In this document: one piece after another, positions 16,564 through 25,458 of the stretch
Layout of the letters: the number at the start of each line of letters is the position of its first letter
How positions within the stretch are numbered: the stretch's first letter is position 1
Assembly: GCA_002413785.1 (NCBI GenBank)
Contig: DHXR01000082.1
Location: 65,232-129,231, forward strand
Reading direction: 5' to 3'
Source of the DNA: Mucilaginibacter sp. UBA5151
GTDB lineage: Bacteria; Bacteroidota; Bacteroidia; Sphingobacteriales; Sphingobacteriaceae
Length of the DNA: 64,000 bases
Made by a program: the position numbers and the translations under genes
Notes under the pieces: model-generated
Told to the model about the DNA's origin: nothing
Database searches by the model: none
Seen by the model: the letters and a program-made list of their open reading frames with translations, nothing else

Positions 16564-17307
16564 ATGAAGATATTAGTATGCATAAGCCAGGTACCCGATA
16601 CCAGTACTAAAATTATATTGAAAGATAACAATACGGCGTTCAACAGCTCAGGCGTTACTTTTGTGATCAACCCTTACGATGAATGGTATGCGCTGATCCG
16701 TGCGCTTGAACTTAAAGAAAGCGGCATTGCAACTGATGTTCATCTGATTACCGTTGGAAGAGCAGACGTAGAACCAATCATCAGGAAAGGGCTTGCCCTG
16801 GGCGGAGATGAAGCTATCCGTATTGATGCTGATAGCAATGACCCTTATGAAACAGCCAATTATATTGCCGGATATGCCAGGGGTGCAGGTTATGATCTTA
16901 TCCTTTGTGGCAAAGAATCCATCGACTATAATAACGGCACAACCGGGGCTATGCTGGCAGAACTGCTGGATATTGATTATATCGGTTTTGCCGCCGATAT
17001 ACAAATTGAAGCAGGCAGCGCTATCGTAACCCGTGAAATAGAAGGCGGCGAAGAAGTGGATACTGTTAATTTGCCGGCGGTTATATCCTGTCAGAAAGGG
17101 GTTGCCGAAGCCAGGATACCTAATATGCGCGGTATTATGGCGGCCCGTACCCGGCCTTTAAAAGTGATTACGCCTTCGGCGCTAACGCCGGTAACTGCTA
17201 TATTATCTTATGAACTGCCGCCTGCGAAGGCTGGTATTAAGTTGGTAAGCTCTGATAATATGGACGAGTTGGTAGAATTGCTGCATTCAGAGGCCAAAGT
17301 TTTTTAA
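16564..17307 (+). CDS. etfB: Electron transfer flavoprotein beta subunit
   Basis: A protein of 247 residues, the usual length. The start MKILVCISQVPDTSTKI, the segment NPYDEWYALIRALELKE and the ADP/AMP-binding stretch LILCGKESIDYNNGTTGAMLA are diagnostic of EtfB/FixA. The C-terminal recognition-loop region that docks on dehydrogenases follows (ANMRGIMAARTRPLKV-type wording). With EtfA it forms the soluble FAD/AMP heterodimer that takes electrons from acyl-CoA dehydrogenase and hands them to the quinone pool. The etfA gene starts 53 bp later. Confidence 0.95.
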   Translation: MKILVCISQVPDTSTKIILKDNNTAFNSSGVTFVINPYDEWYALIRALELKESGIATDVHLITVGRADVEPIIRKGLALGGDEAIRIDADSNDPYETANYIAGYARGAGYDLILCGKESIDYNNGTTGAMLAELLDIDYIGFAADIQIEAGSAIVTREIEGGEEVDTVNLPAVISCQKGVAEARIPNMRGIMAARTRPLKVITPSALTPVTAILSYELPPAKAGIKLVSSDNMDELVELLHSEAKVF

Positions 17308-17360
17308 TCACAATTTTTTGTCCGGTATAGCCGGGATCATCTTAAAAAAACCTGTAAAAA

Positions 17361-18335
17361 ATGTCTGTAATTGTATTGGTGGAACACACCGGGGGAATAA
17401 TAAAAAAGAAAAACTTTGAGGCGGTACAATATGCCTCGCGGATAGCTGAAAATACCGGAACTACAGTGACCACACTTGTTTTGGGCACTATTGCTGTTTC
17501 GGAAATGGAAAGCCTTGGCGAATATGGCGCGCAAAAAGTGCTGCATGTTGCCGATGGCCGGCTGGATGAATTGCATGCACGTGCTTATGCAAGTGCGTTA
17601 TTCACTGCAGCGCAAAAAGAAAATGCTAAAATAATTGTAACCCTGCACGATATAAATGGCAGGGCTGTAGCACCCAGAGTAGCTGTAAAGTTAAAAGCAG
17701 GCCTGGTGGCCGGTGCACTTTCGTATCCCGACCTTGAAAATGGCTTTGTTATTAAAAAAGCTGTTTTTTCGGGAAAAGCCTTTGCTTTTGTAAATATAGT
17801 AAGCGATGTAAAAGTAATTATGCTCATGGCGAATTCGTTCCCTGTTATAAAAGGAGACGGCAAAGCGGTTGTTGAAAAGCTGGAAGTAAATTTCAGTGAT
17901 AAAGATTTTGGCGTAAAAGTTAAACAGGTAAATAAGGTAACCGGCGAAGTGCTGCTTTCTGACGCAGACCTGGTAGTTTCGGGCGGAAGGGGAATGAAAG
18001 GTCCCGAAAACTGGGGACTGATTGAAAACCTGGCCAAAGAGCTCGGGGCGGCTACGGCATGTTCGCGCCCGGTATCTGATGCTGACTGGCGCCCGCACCA
18101 CGAGCACGTTGGGCAAACTGGTGGTACAATCCGCCCTAACCTGTATATTGCAGTTGGCATTTCAGGGGCTATACAGCACCTTGCGGGGGTCAATGGCTCA
18201 AAAAATATTGTTGTAATAAATAAAGATCCCGAGGCTCCGTTTTTTAAAGCAGCAAATTATGGTGTTGTTGGCGATGCGATGGAAATTTTGCCAAAATTAA
18301 CAGAAGCAGTCAGGAAATTCAAACAACAGCACTGA
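17361..18335 (+). CDS. etfA: Electron transfer flavoprotein alpha subunit
   Basis: A protein of 324 residues. The C-terminal FAD-binding half is clear: SGGRGMKGPENW, ACSRPVSDADW, HHEHVGQTGGTIRPNLYIAVGISGAIQH, and NKDPEAPFF. The N-terminal half (SVIVLVEHTGGIIKKKNFEAV) forms the shared domain with EtfB. In the heterodimer this subunit holds the FAD that shuttles electrons from the acyl-CoA dehydrogenase. It lies between etfB and a small thioesterase gene 9 bp downstream, all in one operon. Confidence 0.95.
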   Translation: MSVIVLVEHTGGIIKKKNFEAVQYASRIAENTGTTVTTLVLGTIAVSEMESLGEYGAQKVLHVADGRLDELHARAYASALFTAAQKENAKIIVTLHDINGRAVAPRVAVKLKAGLVAGALSYPDLENGFVIKKAVFSGKAFAFVNIVSDVKVIMLMANSFPVIKGDGKAVVEKLEVNFSDKDFGVKVKQVNKVTGEVLLSDADLVVSGGRGMKGPENWGLIENLAKELGAATACSRPVSDADWRPHHEHVGQTGGTIRPNLYIAVGISGAIQHLAGVNGSKNIVVINKDPEAPFFKAANYGVVGDAMEILPKLTEAVRKFKQQH

Positions 18336-18344
18336 TAAACTGTT

Positions 18345-18788
18345 ATGAAATTTTATTACGAAGGACAAGTGCTTTGGGCACAGATAGACGCCAATCAGCA
18401 CCTGCGGCACTCCGCGTATGCGGATTTTGGGGCTCAGGCCAGGTTAACCCTGCTTAATAGCATAGGCCTGGCGGCATCGGTGCTTTACGGGCATAAAATA
18501 GGTCCGGTTTTATTCAGGGAGGAACTTATTTACCTGCGTGAGGTAGGTATAAATGACTACGTTAAAGTAACCTGCGAAGTTATTAAAGCACGACCTGATG
18601 GATCCTGGTGGACAATGCGGCACGAGCTGTATCGCGGGGACGGAATAAAAGCTGCTGTGATCACCGTAGATGGTGCATGGATAGACATGGAAAAACGTAA
18701 ACTTACCTTATTGCCGCCGGCATTGACTGCTCTGTTCGCGCAAGCGCCAAAGAGCAGTGATTATATAGAAGAGATTAAAAAAGTATAA
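18345..18788 (+). CDS. Hotdog-fold acyl-CoA thioesterase (4HBT family)
   Basis: A protein of 147 residues with the single-hotdog layout of 4-hydroxybenzoyl-CoA thioesterase relatives. The N-terminal motif WAQIDANQHLRHSAYADF contains the Asp of the DxNxHl/m signature (here D-A-N-Q-H), which positions the thioester. The beta-strand YLREVGINDYVKVTCEV follows. It would hydrolyse acyl-CoA to free acid and CoA, perhaps to relieve CoA trapping in dead-end intermediates. It lies 9 bp after etfA and 12 bp before the acyl-CoA-binding protein gene. The exact acyl substrate cannot be told from sequence. Confidence 0.85.
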   Translation: MKFYYEGQVLWAQIDANQHLRHSAYADFGAQARLTLLNSIGLAASVLYGHKIGPVLFREELIYLREVGINDYVKVTCEVIKARPDGSWWTMRHELYRGDGIKAAVITVDGAWIDMEKRKLTLLPPALTALFAQAPKSSDYIEEIKKV

Positions 18789-18800
18789 ACTAAAAAAATA

Positions 18801-19064
18801 ATGACAGACATAAAAGATTCCTTTGAAAAAGCTGTGGCGGCCAGTAAAGAATTACCGTCGAAGCCTGATAACGAAACACTATTACACTTATATAGTTTAT
18901 ACAAACAGGCAACAGAAGGCGACATAAACGCTGATAACAAGCCGGGAATGTTTGATTTTGTTGCCGCAGCAAAATATAATGCCTGGCTACAAATAAAAGG
19001 TGTTACCGCTGATGATGCTATGGGGCAGTATATTGCACTTGTAGAACAATTACAGGTTAAATAA
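18801..19064 (+). CDS. Acyl-CoA-binding protein (ACBP)
   Basis: A protein of 87 residues, the standard ACBP length. The family core is plain: LLHLYSLYKQATEGDIN, then NKPGMFDFVAAAKYNAW, with the Tyr and Lys residues that bind the CoA phosphate and adenine (LYKQA; AKYNAW). Free ACBPs are best known from eukaryotes and are less common in bacteria. This one buffers or carries long-chain acyl-CoA in the cytoplasm. Placement inside the beta-oxidation operon, between the thioesterase and the FadN-like enzyme, gives it a direct functional link to acyl-CoA breakdown. Confidence 0.93.
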   Translation: MTDIKDSFEKAVAASKELPSKPDNETLLHLYSLYKQATEGDINADNKPGMFDFVAAAKYNAWLQIKGVTADDAMGQYIALVEQLQVK

Positions 19065-19099
19065 CCAAATTAAAAATCTTCAATATAAAAACATAGTAT

Positions 19100-21481
19100 A
19101 TGGATGCTAAACGGGTTATAAAAAAAGTTGCGGTTCTGGGTTCCGGTGTAATGGGTAGCCGCATAGCCTGCCACTTTGCAAACATAGGGGTGCAGGTGCT
19201 GTTATTGGATATTGTGCCAAAAGATGCGCCCCAGGGTGATAAAAAGGCAAGGAATAAAATTGTTAACGATGCCCTTGATTTTGCTTTAAAATCAAATCCA
19301 TCCCCTGTTTATTTGAAAGCCTTCGCCAAAAGGATCGCGACCGGGAATTTTGATGATGATATGTCGAAAATTGCAGAATGCGACTGGGTGATTGAAGTGG
19401 TGGTTGAACGCCTTGACATCAAACAAAAGGTATTTGAAAACGTTGAAAAGTTCCGCAAACCGGGAACATTGATTACCTCCAATACATCGGGCATCCCAAT
19501 TCACCTGATGGCCGTAGGACGTAGCGATGATTTTAAACAGCATTTCTGCGGGAGCCATTTCTTTAATCCGCCGCGCTATTTAAAACTATTGGAAATCATT
19601 CCCACAAAAGATACTTTACCCGGCGTTTTGGGTTTCTTAATGGAATTTGGTGAAAAATTCCTCGGAAAGACCACTGTTTTGGCTAAAGATACCGCCGCGT
19701 TTATTGGTAACCGCATCGGTGTTTTCAGTATTATGAGCATTTTGCACTACGTGGAAAAAACAGGGATGACGGTTGAGGAAGTTGACAAACTAACCGGGCC
19801 GGTTATCGGTCACCCAAAATCGGCGACATTCCGTACCAATGATGTGGTGGGTCTGGATACCATGGTGCATGTCGCCAACGGACTCTATGAAAACGCACCC
19901 AATGACGAAGCCAGGGAACTTTTTAAGATACCGCCGTTTGTAGATGGGATGGTTAAAAATAACTGGCTTGGGAGCAAAACCGGTCAGGGCTTTTATAAAA
20001 AAGAAAAAGCCGGCGGAACAAACCAATTTTTTGCGCTCGACCTGAAAACGCTGGAGTACAAGCCATCGAAAAAAGTAAAATTTGCCTCGCTTGAGACGAC
20101 CAAAGCCGTGGATAACCTGAAAGACAGGCTTAAAATACTTTTTGCTGCTAAAGATAAAGCCGGTGATTTTTATCGTGATACATTTTACCATCTTTTCGCG
20201 TATGCCAGCAATCGTGTCCCCGAAATTTCGGACGAGCTATTTAAAATAGATGCTGCTACCAGCGCCGGTTTCGGATGGGAAATGGGGCCTTTTGAAAAAT
20301 GGGATGCATTGGGCACAGAAAATACTGTAATAGCAATGGAAGCAGCCGGGAACAAACCCGCGCAATGGGTTTATGATATGCTTGCATCCGGCGCCAAAAG
20401 CTTCTATAAAATTGAGAACGGCAAAAAGCTTTACTATGACATCCCAACCAAAACCTACAAGATAATTCCGGGTACCGAAAATTTTATATTGCTGGATAAT
20501 ATCCGTCCGTCACATACTGTATGGAAAAACAGCGGGACAACCATCACAGACATAGGCGATGGCATCCTTAATCTGGAATTTCATACCAAAATGAACACCA
20601 TCGGCGGGGAGGTGATAGAGGGTATTAATAAGGCTATTACCCTTGCAGAAACAAGTTATAAAGGTTTGGTGATATCCAACGAAGGTGCAAACTTTAGTGC
20701 AGGCGCCAACGTGGGTATGATATTTATGATGGCCGTTGAACAGGAATTTGATGAACTGTACATGGTTATCAAGGCATTCCAAAATACGATGATGAGGATC
20801 CGGTATTCATCTATCCCTGTTATCGTTGCCCCGCACCAGATGGCTTTAGGCGGCGGTTGCGAAATGTGCCTTCATGCCGATAAGGTAGTGGCCCATGCCG
20901 AATTGTACATGGGGCTGGTGGAGTTCGGCGTTGGTTTAATACCCGGCGGCGGCGGCACAAAAGAATTTGCATTACGTCTTTCAGACGAGTTGCAGGAAGG
21001 CGACGTTGAAGTAAATAATTTCAGGGACAGGTTTTTGACCATCGGGCAGGCCAAGGTTTCCACTTCAGCTTATGAAGCGTTTGAGTTCGGTTATCTTAAA
21101 AAAGGCCGGGATGTGGTTGTGATTTCCCGTAACAGGTTGCTGGCCGAAGCAAAACAACATTGCTTGCAAATGGCTGATGAAGGTTATATACAACCCATTC
21201 CGCGAACTGATATCAGGGTGCTTGGCAAACAGGCGCTCGGTTTGGGTTATGTAGGCGCCAATACCATGTACAGCGGTAATTACATCAGCGAACATGATGT
21301 GAAAATATCGCAGAAACTGGCTTATGTGCTTGCCGGGGGCGATCTTTCGCAGCCATCGGTTGTAAGTGAGGATTACTTGCTGGGTTTGGAGCGGGAGGCT
21401 TTTGTTTCGCTTTGCACCGAAAAGAAAACGCTTGAACGGATACAATCTATTTTAACTGGTGGAAAAGTGTTGAGGAATTAG
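19100..21481 (+). CDS. 3-hydroxyacyl-CoA dehydrogenase / enoyl-CoA hydratase (FadN-like)
   Basis: A protein of 793 residues in the domain order of Bacillus FadN, the reverse of E. coli FadB. The N-terminal NAD-binding domain has VLGSGVMGSRIACHF with Gly14, Gly16 and Gly19, and the HFFNPPRYLKLLEI motif. The hydroxyacyl-CoA dehydrogenase C-terminal domains follow (to about residue 440). A crotonase domain covers about 480-720 (NEGANFSAGANVGM, then ALGGGCEMCLHAD, then VEFGVGLIPGGGGTKE). It hydrates enoyl-CoA and oxidises the 3-hydroxyacyl-CoA. The thiolase gene follows after a repeat-filled gap of 144 bp. Confidence 0.93.
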   Translation: MDAKRVIKKVAVLGSGVMGSRIACHFANIGVQVLLLDIVPKDAPQGDKKARNKIVNDALDFALKSNPSPVYLKAFAKRIATGNFDDDMSKIAECDWVIEVVVERLDIKQKVFENVEKFRKPGTLITSNTSGIPIHLMAVGRSDDFKQHFCGSHFFNPPRYLKLLEIIPTKDTLPGVLGFLMEFGEKFLGKTTVLAKDTAAFIGNRIGVFSIMSILHYVEKTGMTVEEVDKLTGPVIGHPKSATFRTNDVVGLDTMVHVANGLYENAPNDEARELFKIPPFVDGMVKNNWLGSKTGQGFYKKEKAGGTNQFFALDLKTLEYKPSKKVKFASLETTKAVDNLKDRLKILFAAKDKAGDFYRDTFYHLFAYASNRVPEISDELFKIDAATSAGFGWEMGPFEKWDALGTENTVIAMEAAGNKPAQWVYDMLASGAKSFYKIENGKKLYYDIPTKTYKIIPGTENFILLDNIRPSHTVWKNSGTTITDIGDGILNLEFHTKMNTIGGEVIEGINKAITLAETSYKGLVISNEGANFSAGANVGMIFMMAVEQEFDELYMVIKAFQNTMMRIRYSSIPVIVAPHQMALGGGCEMCLHADKVVAHAELYMGLVEFGVGLIPGGGGTKEFALRLSDELQEGDVEVNNFRDRFLTIGQAKVSTSAYEAFEFGYLKKGRDVVVISRNRLLAEAKQHCLQMADEGYIQPIPRTDIRVLGKQALGLGYVGANTMYSGNYISEHDVKISQKLAYVLAGGDLSQPSVVSEDYLLGLEREAFVSLCTEKKTLERIQSILTGGKVLRN

Positions 21482-21578
21482 GCCTCACCCTGCCCTCTCC
21501 AAAGGAGAGGGTTCTAAAAAAACAGGTAGTGAAGAGCGCAGTTAAAGTCCTCTCCTTTGGAGAGGATTTAGGTGAGGC
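21482..21578. repeat. Inverted-repeat element with paired palindromes (family C)
   Basis: The ends GCCTCACC (from 21482) and GGTGAGGC (to 21578) are complementary. Each is followed inward by a palindrome: CCCTCTCCAAAGGAGAGGG (21493-21511) and CCTCTCCTTTGGAGAGG (21549-21565). The whole can fold as one long hairpin. It lies between two genes of the beta-oxidation operon. The layout (outer fixed arm plus small palindrome) recalls families A and B, but the sequence differs. Confidence 0.75.
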
Positions 21579-21625
21579 GAAATTGTTAGAGGCTTGAAGT
21601 TTTTATTTAACGAAAAATCTAAAAT

Positions 21626-22801
21626 ATGAACGCATTTATAGTGGCCGCGAGCCGCAGCGCAGTTGGGAAAGCTACCCGTGGTAGTTTCAGGTTTACAAGG
21701 CCTGACAGCCTGGCGGCTGATGTCATCAAACACCTGATGTCAACAGTGCCCAATGTTGATAAGGAACAAATTGATGATGTTATTGTGGGTAATGCTACGC
21801 CCGAAGCAGAACAGGGTCTGAATGTTGGCCGCCTGATTTCATTGATGGCCCTGGATACCGATAAAGTACCCGGCATGACTGTAAACCGTTACTGTTCGTC
21901 GGGTTTGGAAAGTATAGCTATAGCGTCGGCAAAAATACATAGCGGCATAGCCGATTGCATTATAGCAGGCGGTGTTGAAAGTATGAGCCTGCTGCCAATG
22001 GGCGGCTGGCGTATTGTACCGAATGCTGATGTAGCCCTAACACACCCTGATTATTACTGGGGGATGGGCCTTACGGCCGAGGCTGTAGCAAAAGAATATA
22101 AGGTTAGCCGCGAAGAGCAGGACCAGTTTGCTTATAATTCGCATCAAAAAGCTATTAAGGCTATTAACGGCGGTATGTTTAAGGATGAGATTGTCCCTGT
22201 AAATGTGGTTGAAACCTACGTTGACGAGAGCGGGAAGAAGAAAAAGCGGGAATTTAAGGTAGATACCGATGAGGGTCCCCGCGCTGATACGTCGCTTGAG
22301 GCATTGGCAAAACTCAAACCCGTTTTTGATGCCAAAGGTGTAGTTACTGCGGGTAATTCTTCGCAAACCAGCGATGGGGCAGCCTTTGTAATGGTGGTCA
22401 GTGAGCGTTTTTTAAAAGCAAATAACCTGAAACCTATTGCAAGGCTGGTTAATTATGCTGTTGCGGGTGTGCCGCCGCGCATTATGGGAATTGGCCCTCT
22501 GGTGGCTATCCCCAAAGTGCTGAAACAAGCCGGGATGAAACAGCAGGATATAGACCTGATAGAACTGAACGAAGCCTTTGCTTCGCAATCAATTGCTGTA
22601 ATAAAAGGACTGGAACTTGATCCCGAAATTATAAATGTGAACGGCGGGGCCATTGCATTGGGTCACCCTCTGGGCTGTACCGGAGCTAAACTATCAGTGC
22701 AGTTGTTCAATGAACTGAAAAGGCGCGATAAAAAATATGGCATGGTAACCATGTGCGTTGGGACGGGTCAGGGTGCCGCAGGTATTTTTGAATTGTTATA
22801 G
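21626..22801 (+). CDS. fadA: Acetyl-CoA C-acyltransferase (thiolase)
   Basis: A protein of 391 residues, the full thiolase length. The acyl-accepting Cys90 lies in VNRYCSSGLESIA. The C-terminal motifs NGGAIALGHPLGCTGAK and CVGTGQGAAGIFE carry the catalytic His and second Cys. The N-terminal ASRSAVGKATRGSF is standard. It cleaves 3-ketoacyl-CoA with CoA, the last step of each beta-oxidation round. Together with the FadN-like enzyme immediately upstream it would make a FadN/FadA-type pair. The next gene, an acyl-CoA ligase, starts 53 bp later. Confidence 0.94.
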   Translation: MNAFIVAASRSAVGKATRGSFRFTRPDSLAADVIKHLMSTVPNVDKEQIDDVIVGNATPEAEQGLNVGRLISLMALDTDKVPGMTVNRYCSSGLESIAIASAKIHSGIADCIIAGGVESMSLLPMGGWRIVPNADVALTHPDYYWGMGLTAEAVAKEYKVSREEQDQFAYNSHQKAIKAINGGMFKDEIVPVNVVETYVDESGKKKKREFKVDTDEGPRADTSLEALAKLKPVFDAKGVVTAGNSSQTSDGAAFVMVVSERFLKANNLKPIARLVNYAVAGVPPRIMGIGPLVAIPKVLKQAGMKQQDIDLIELNEAFASQSIAVIKGLELDPEIINVNGGAIALGHPLGCTGAKLSVQLFNELKRRDKKYGMVTMCVGTGQGAAGIFELL

Positions 22802-22854
22802 GTTATTTAAGGTATTTATAGAATTATAACGTTTATCTGACATAAATTATACAG

Positions 22855-24663
22855 ATGGAAAAAGGGACAAGATTGTTTGATTGTATCGCAACCCAGGCTA
22901 ACGAACCATTGGCAGATCTGCTTAATGCTAAGGTGAATGGCGCATGGAAACCGTACAGCACTAACGAGGTGCATGAAATGGTTTACAAGCTGGCCCAGGA
23001 ATTACTTAAATTTGGGGTCTCACCGGGCGATGGCACCGTAGAAGGGCGTGATAAAATAGGATTGATCAGCCCCGGCCGGCCCGAATGGTTGATTACCGAC
23101 CTGGCGGTTCAGTTAACAGGCGCCGTGCTGGTTCCTTTGTACCCAAACTCGGGCATCAAAGAAATAGAGCAAATACTTAATGAGGCAGAAGTTAAATATG
23201 TGTTTGTCAGCAGCAGTGATCTGTATGACAAGATAAAACAGGTTCAGGCCAATATTCCTTCACTAAAGGGGATTTTTACTTTTGATAATGTTGAAAGCGC
23301 TACCCACTGGACAGAATTGCTCAAACCTTTAACACCGGATTTTCATCAAAAAATTGCGGCTATATGCGATAACATCACCGAAGAGGATATCGCGACTATT
23401 ATTTACACATCCGGGACGACCGGAAAGCCGAAAGGGGTAATGCTCACCCATAAAAATATATTTAGTAATGTAAAGGCTTCCGGCGATATACTTGCCCTTA
23501 TTCCCTTAGATCAGAAACGCGCCCTGAGCTTTTTACCGCCTAACCATATTTTCGAAAAAACGGTGGTTTATACTTACCTGTTTTATGGTTTTTCTATTTT
23601 TTTCGCCGAAAACATGGAAACTATCGGCCCCAATTTGAAAGAAGTAAAACCTTATATTTTCACCGCAGTACCAAGGGTACTTGAAAAAGTATTCGAAAAA
23701 ATTATTATTGAGGGACAGAAATTATCAGGCATAAAAAGAAAGATATTTTTATGGTCGATAAAAATTGCCGATCATTTCGAGATCCATAACCAGAGTTTAG
23801 CCTACAAAATAAAATTGGCAATAGCCGATAAACTGGTTTACAGCAAATGGCGGAACGCTATAGGGGGCAATGTAAAGGCGATAGTGGTTGGGAGTTCAGC
23901 TACCCCAATAAGGCTGGAAAGGATTTTTACCGCCGCCGGGATTGTTATTTTGGAAGGCTATGGGCTTACTGAAACCTCGCCGGTGATCGCCGTTAACCAT
24001 TATCATGGGAATTTAAGGAAGTTTGGAACCGTGGGCCCCTTACTGGATGGAGTACAGGTTAAGATTGCTGCCGACGGTGAAATCCTTTGCAAAGGGCCTA
24101 ATGTAATGGCAGGCTACTATAAAAACCCGGAACTGACTGCCGAAGTACTGATAGACGGTTGGTTCCATACCGGGGATATCGGGGTGTTGGATAAGGATAA
24201 TTTTCTGAAAATTACCGACCGCAAAAAAGAGATATTTAAGACATCCGGCGGAAAATATGTAGCTCCTTTACCTATTGAAAATAAGATGAAGGAAAATTAC
24301 TTCATTGAGCAAATGATTGTGGTCGGCGCCGACAGAAAATTTGTAGGGGCACTCATTGTACCGTCTTATGCCAACCTGTTACCCTGGTGCAAAAAGAACG
24401 ATATTCCTTACAGCTCAAATAGTCAGATTATAAAGGATAGCAAAGTACTGGCGCTTTATCAATCTATTATTGGCACCTATAACCCGGAATTTAGCCACGT
24501 GGAGCAGGTGAAGAAGATAACGTTGCTTCCTGATGAGTGGTCAATTGAGAGCGGTGAGCTTACGCCAACCGGGAAAATGAAACGGAAGGTAATTACCGAA
24601 AAATATTCATCCCAAATAGATAAAATGTACGGTGGAGAAGTTGGCGAAAGCCCGGCCTTGTAA
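22855..24663 (+). CDS. Long-chain fatty acid:CoA ligase (FadD/FAA type)
   Basis: A protein of 602 residues. The AMP-binding P-loop is YTSGTTGKPKG at 184-194. LEGYGLTETSPVIAVN, the GWFHTGDIG motif and the ITDRKKEIFKTSGGKYVAP hinge follow, the last being typical of long-chain acyl-CoA synthetases. The C-terminal lid ends in LTPTGKMKRK. It activates imported fatty acids with ATP and CoA, which makes them substrates for the dehydrogenase upstream. The hydratase gene starts 12 bp after its stop. It matches the FAA/LACS class better than short-chain or phenylacetate ligases. Confidence 0.92.
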   Translation: MEKGTRLFDCIATQANEPLADLLNAKVNGAWKPYSTNEVHEMVYKLAQELLKFGVSPGDGTVEGRDKIGLISPGRPEWLITDLAVQLTGAVLVPLYPNSGIKEIEQILNEAEVKYVFVSSSDLYDKIKQVQANIPSLKGIFTFDNVESATHWTELLKPLTPDFHQKIAAICDNITEEDIATIIYTSGTTGKPKGVMLTHKNIFSNVKASGDILALIPLDQKRALSFLPPNHIFEKTVVYTYLFYGFSIFFAENMETIGPNLKEVKPYIFTAVPRVLEKVFEKIIIEGQKLSGIKRKIFLWSIKIADHFEIHNQSLAYKIKLAIADKLVYSKWRNAIGGNVKAIVVGSSATPIRLERIFTAAGIVILEGYGLTETSPVIAVNHYHGNLRKFGTVGPLLDGVQVKIAADGEILCKGPNVMAGYYKNPELTAEVLIDGWFHTGDIGVLDKDNFLKITDRKKEIFKTSGGKYVAPLPIENKMKENYFIEQMIVVGADRKFVGALIVPSYANLLPWCKKNDIPYSSNSQIIKDSKVLALYQSIIGTYNPEFSHVEQVKKITLLPDEWSIESGELTPTGKMKRKVITEKYSSQIDKMYGGEVGESPAL

Positions 24664-24675
24664 ATTAAACAGCAA

Positions 24676-25452
24676 ATGACCACATTTAATATAACCATTC
24701 AGGACAGACTGGCCATCATTGCCCTCGACAGGGGTAGGTCGAATCCCATAAATCATCAAATGGTGAAGGAATTAACCGCCTGTGTGAAAGATTTGGATGC
24801 GGATGAGAATATTGGCGGCCTGATTTTAACCGGCAAAGAAGGTTTTTTTTCATCAGGGATAGATCTGATTGAAGCTTATGATTATGACGAAGAACAAAGC
24901 CGCGAATTTTGGATTGATTTTTTGGCAATGCAAAATACCATGGCTGCCTTTAGTAAACCAATGGTGGCTGCTATAAGCGGACATAGTCCTGCCGGAGGCT
25001 GTGTTATGGCAATTTGCTGCGATTACCGCATAATGGCCGAAGGGAAATTTGTCATCGGGTTAAATGAAGTACCTGTTGGTATTGTAGTGCCCGGCAGTGT
25101 TTTTAATTTATATGCTTTTTGGCTCGGGCAGCGCAAAGCCTATCAATTTTTGTTAGAGGGTAAACTGCTCAGTGTTTCTGAAGCGTTTGAGTCCGGTTTG
25201 ATCGATGAAATAACAAGCCCTGAAACCTTAATCGAAGCAACTGAGAAAAAAGCAAGAGCTTATATGCAGTTAAACCCTGTTACCTGGAGCCAAAGCAAAA
25301 TAAATTTGCGCAGGGATCTTATCGCAAAATTAAACGGCGATCAAACGGATACCTTAAATAAAATGCTCGAACAATGGTGGGCGCCCGCAACCCGGAAAGG
25401 TTTGCAAACGATGATCCAGAATTTAAAATTAAAAAGTACTTCTGCTAATTAA
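24676..25452 (+). CDS. Enoyl-CoA hydratase/isomerase family protein
   Basis: A protein of 258 residues with the crotonase fold. The oxyanion-hole sequences are FFSSGIDLIEAY and SGHSPAGGCVMAICCDYRIM. The second catalytic region reads GLNEVPVGIVVPGSV, where a classical hydratase has a second Glu and Gly pair; here the pattern is closer to isomerases such as dienoyl- or 3,2-enoyl-CoA isomerase. A role in shifting double bonds of unsaturated fatty acids would fit, because the next gene encodes a dienoyl-CoA reductase 6 bp downstream. The exact reaction is uncertain. Confidence 0.85.
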   Translation: MTTFNITIQDRLAIIALDRGRSNPINHQMVKELTACVKDLDADENIGGLILTGKEGFFSSGIDLIEAYDYDEEQSREFWIDFLAMQNTMAAFSKPMVAAISGHSPAGGCVMAICCDYRIMAEGKFVIGLNEVPVGIVVPGSVFNLYAFWLGQRKAYQFLLEGKLLSVSEAFESGLIDEITSPETLIEATEKKARAYMQLNPVTWSQSKINLRRDLIAKLNGDQTDTLNKMLEQWWAPATRKGLQTMIQNLKLKSTSAN

Positions 25453-25458
25453 ATTAAG

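Noticed and set aside
17585..18193. Long minus-strand frame of 202 residues inside etfA
   Set aside because: It is a shadow of a clearly conserved plus-strand gene and has Ser/Thr/Pro-rich, motif-free sequence.
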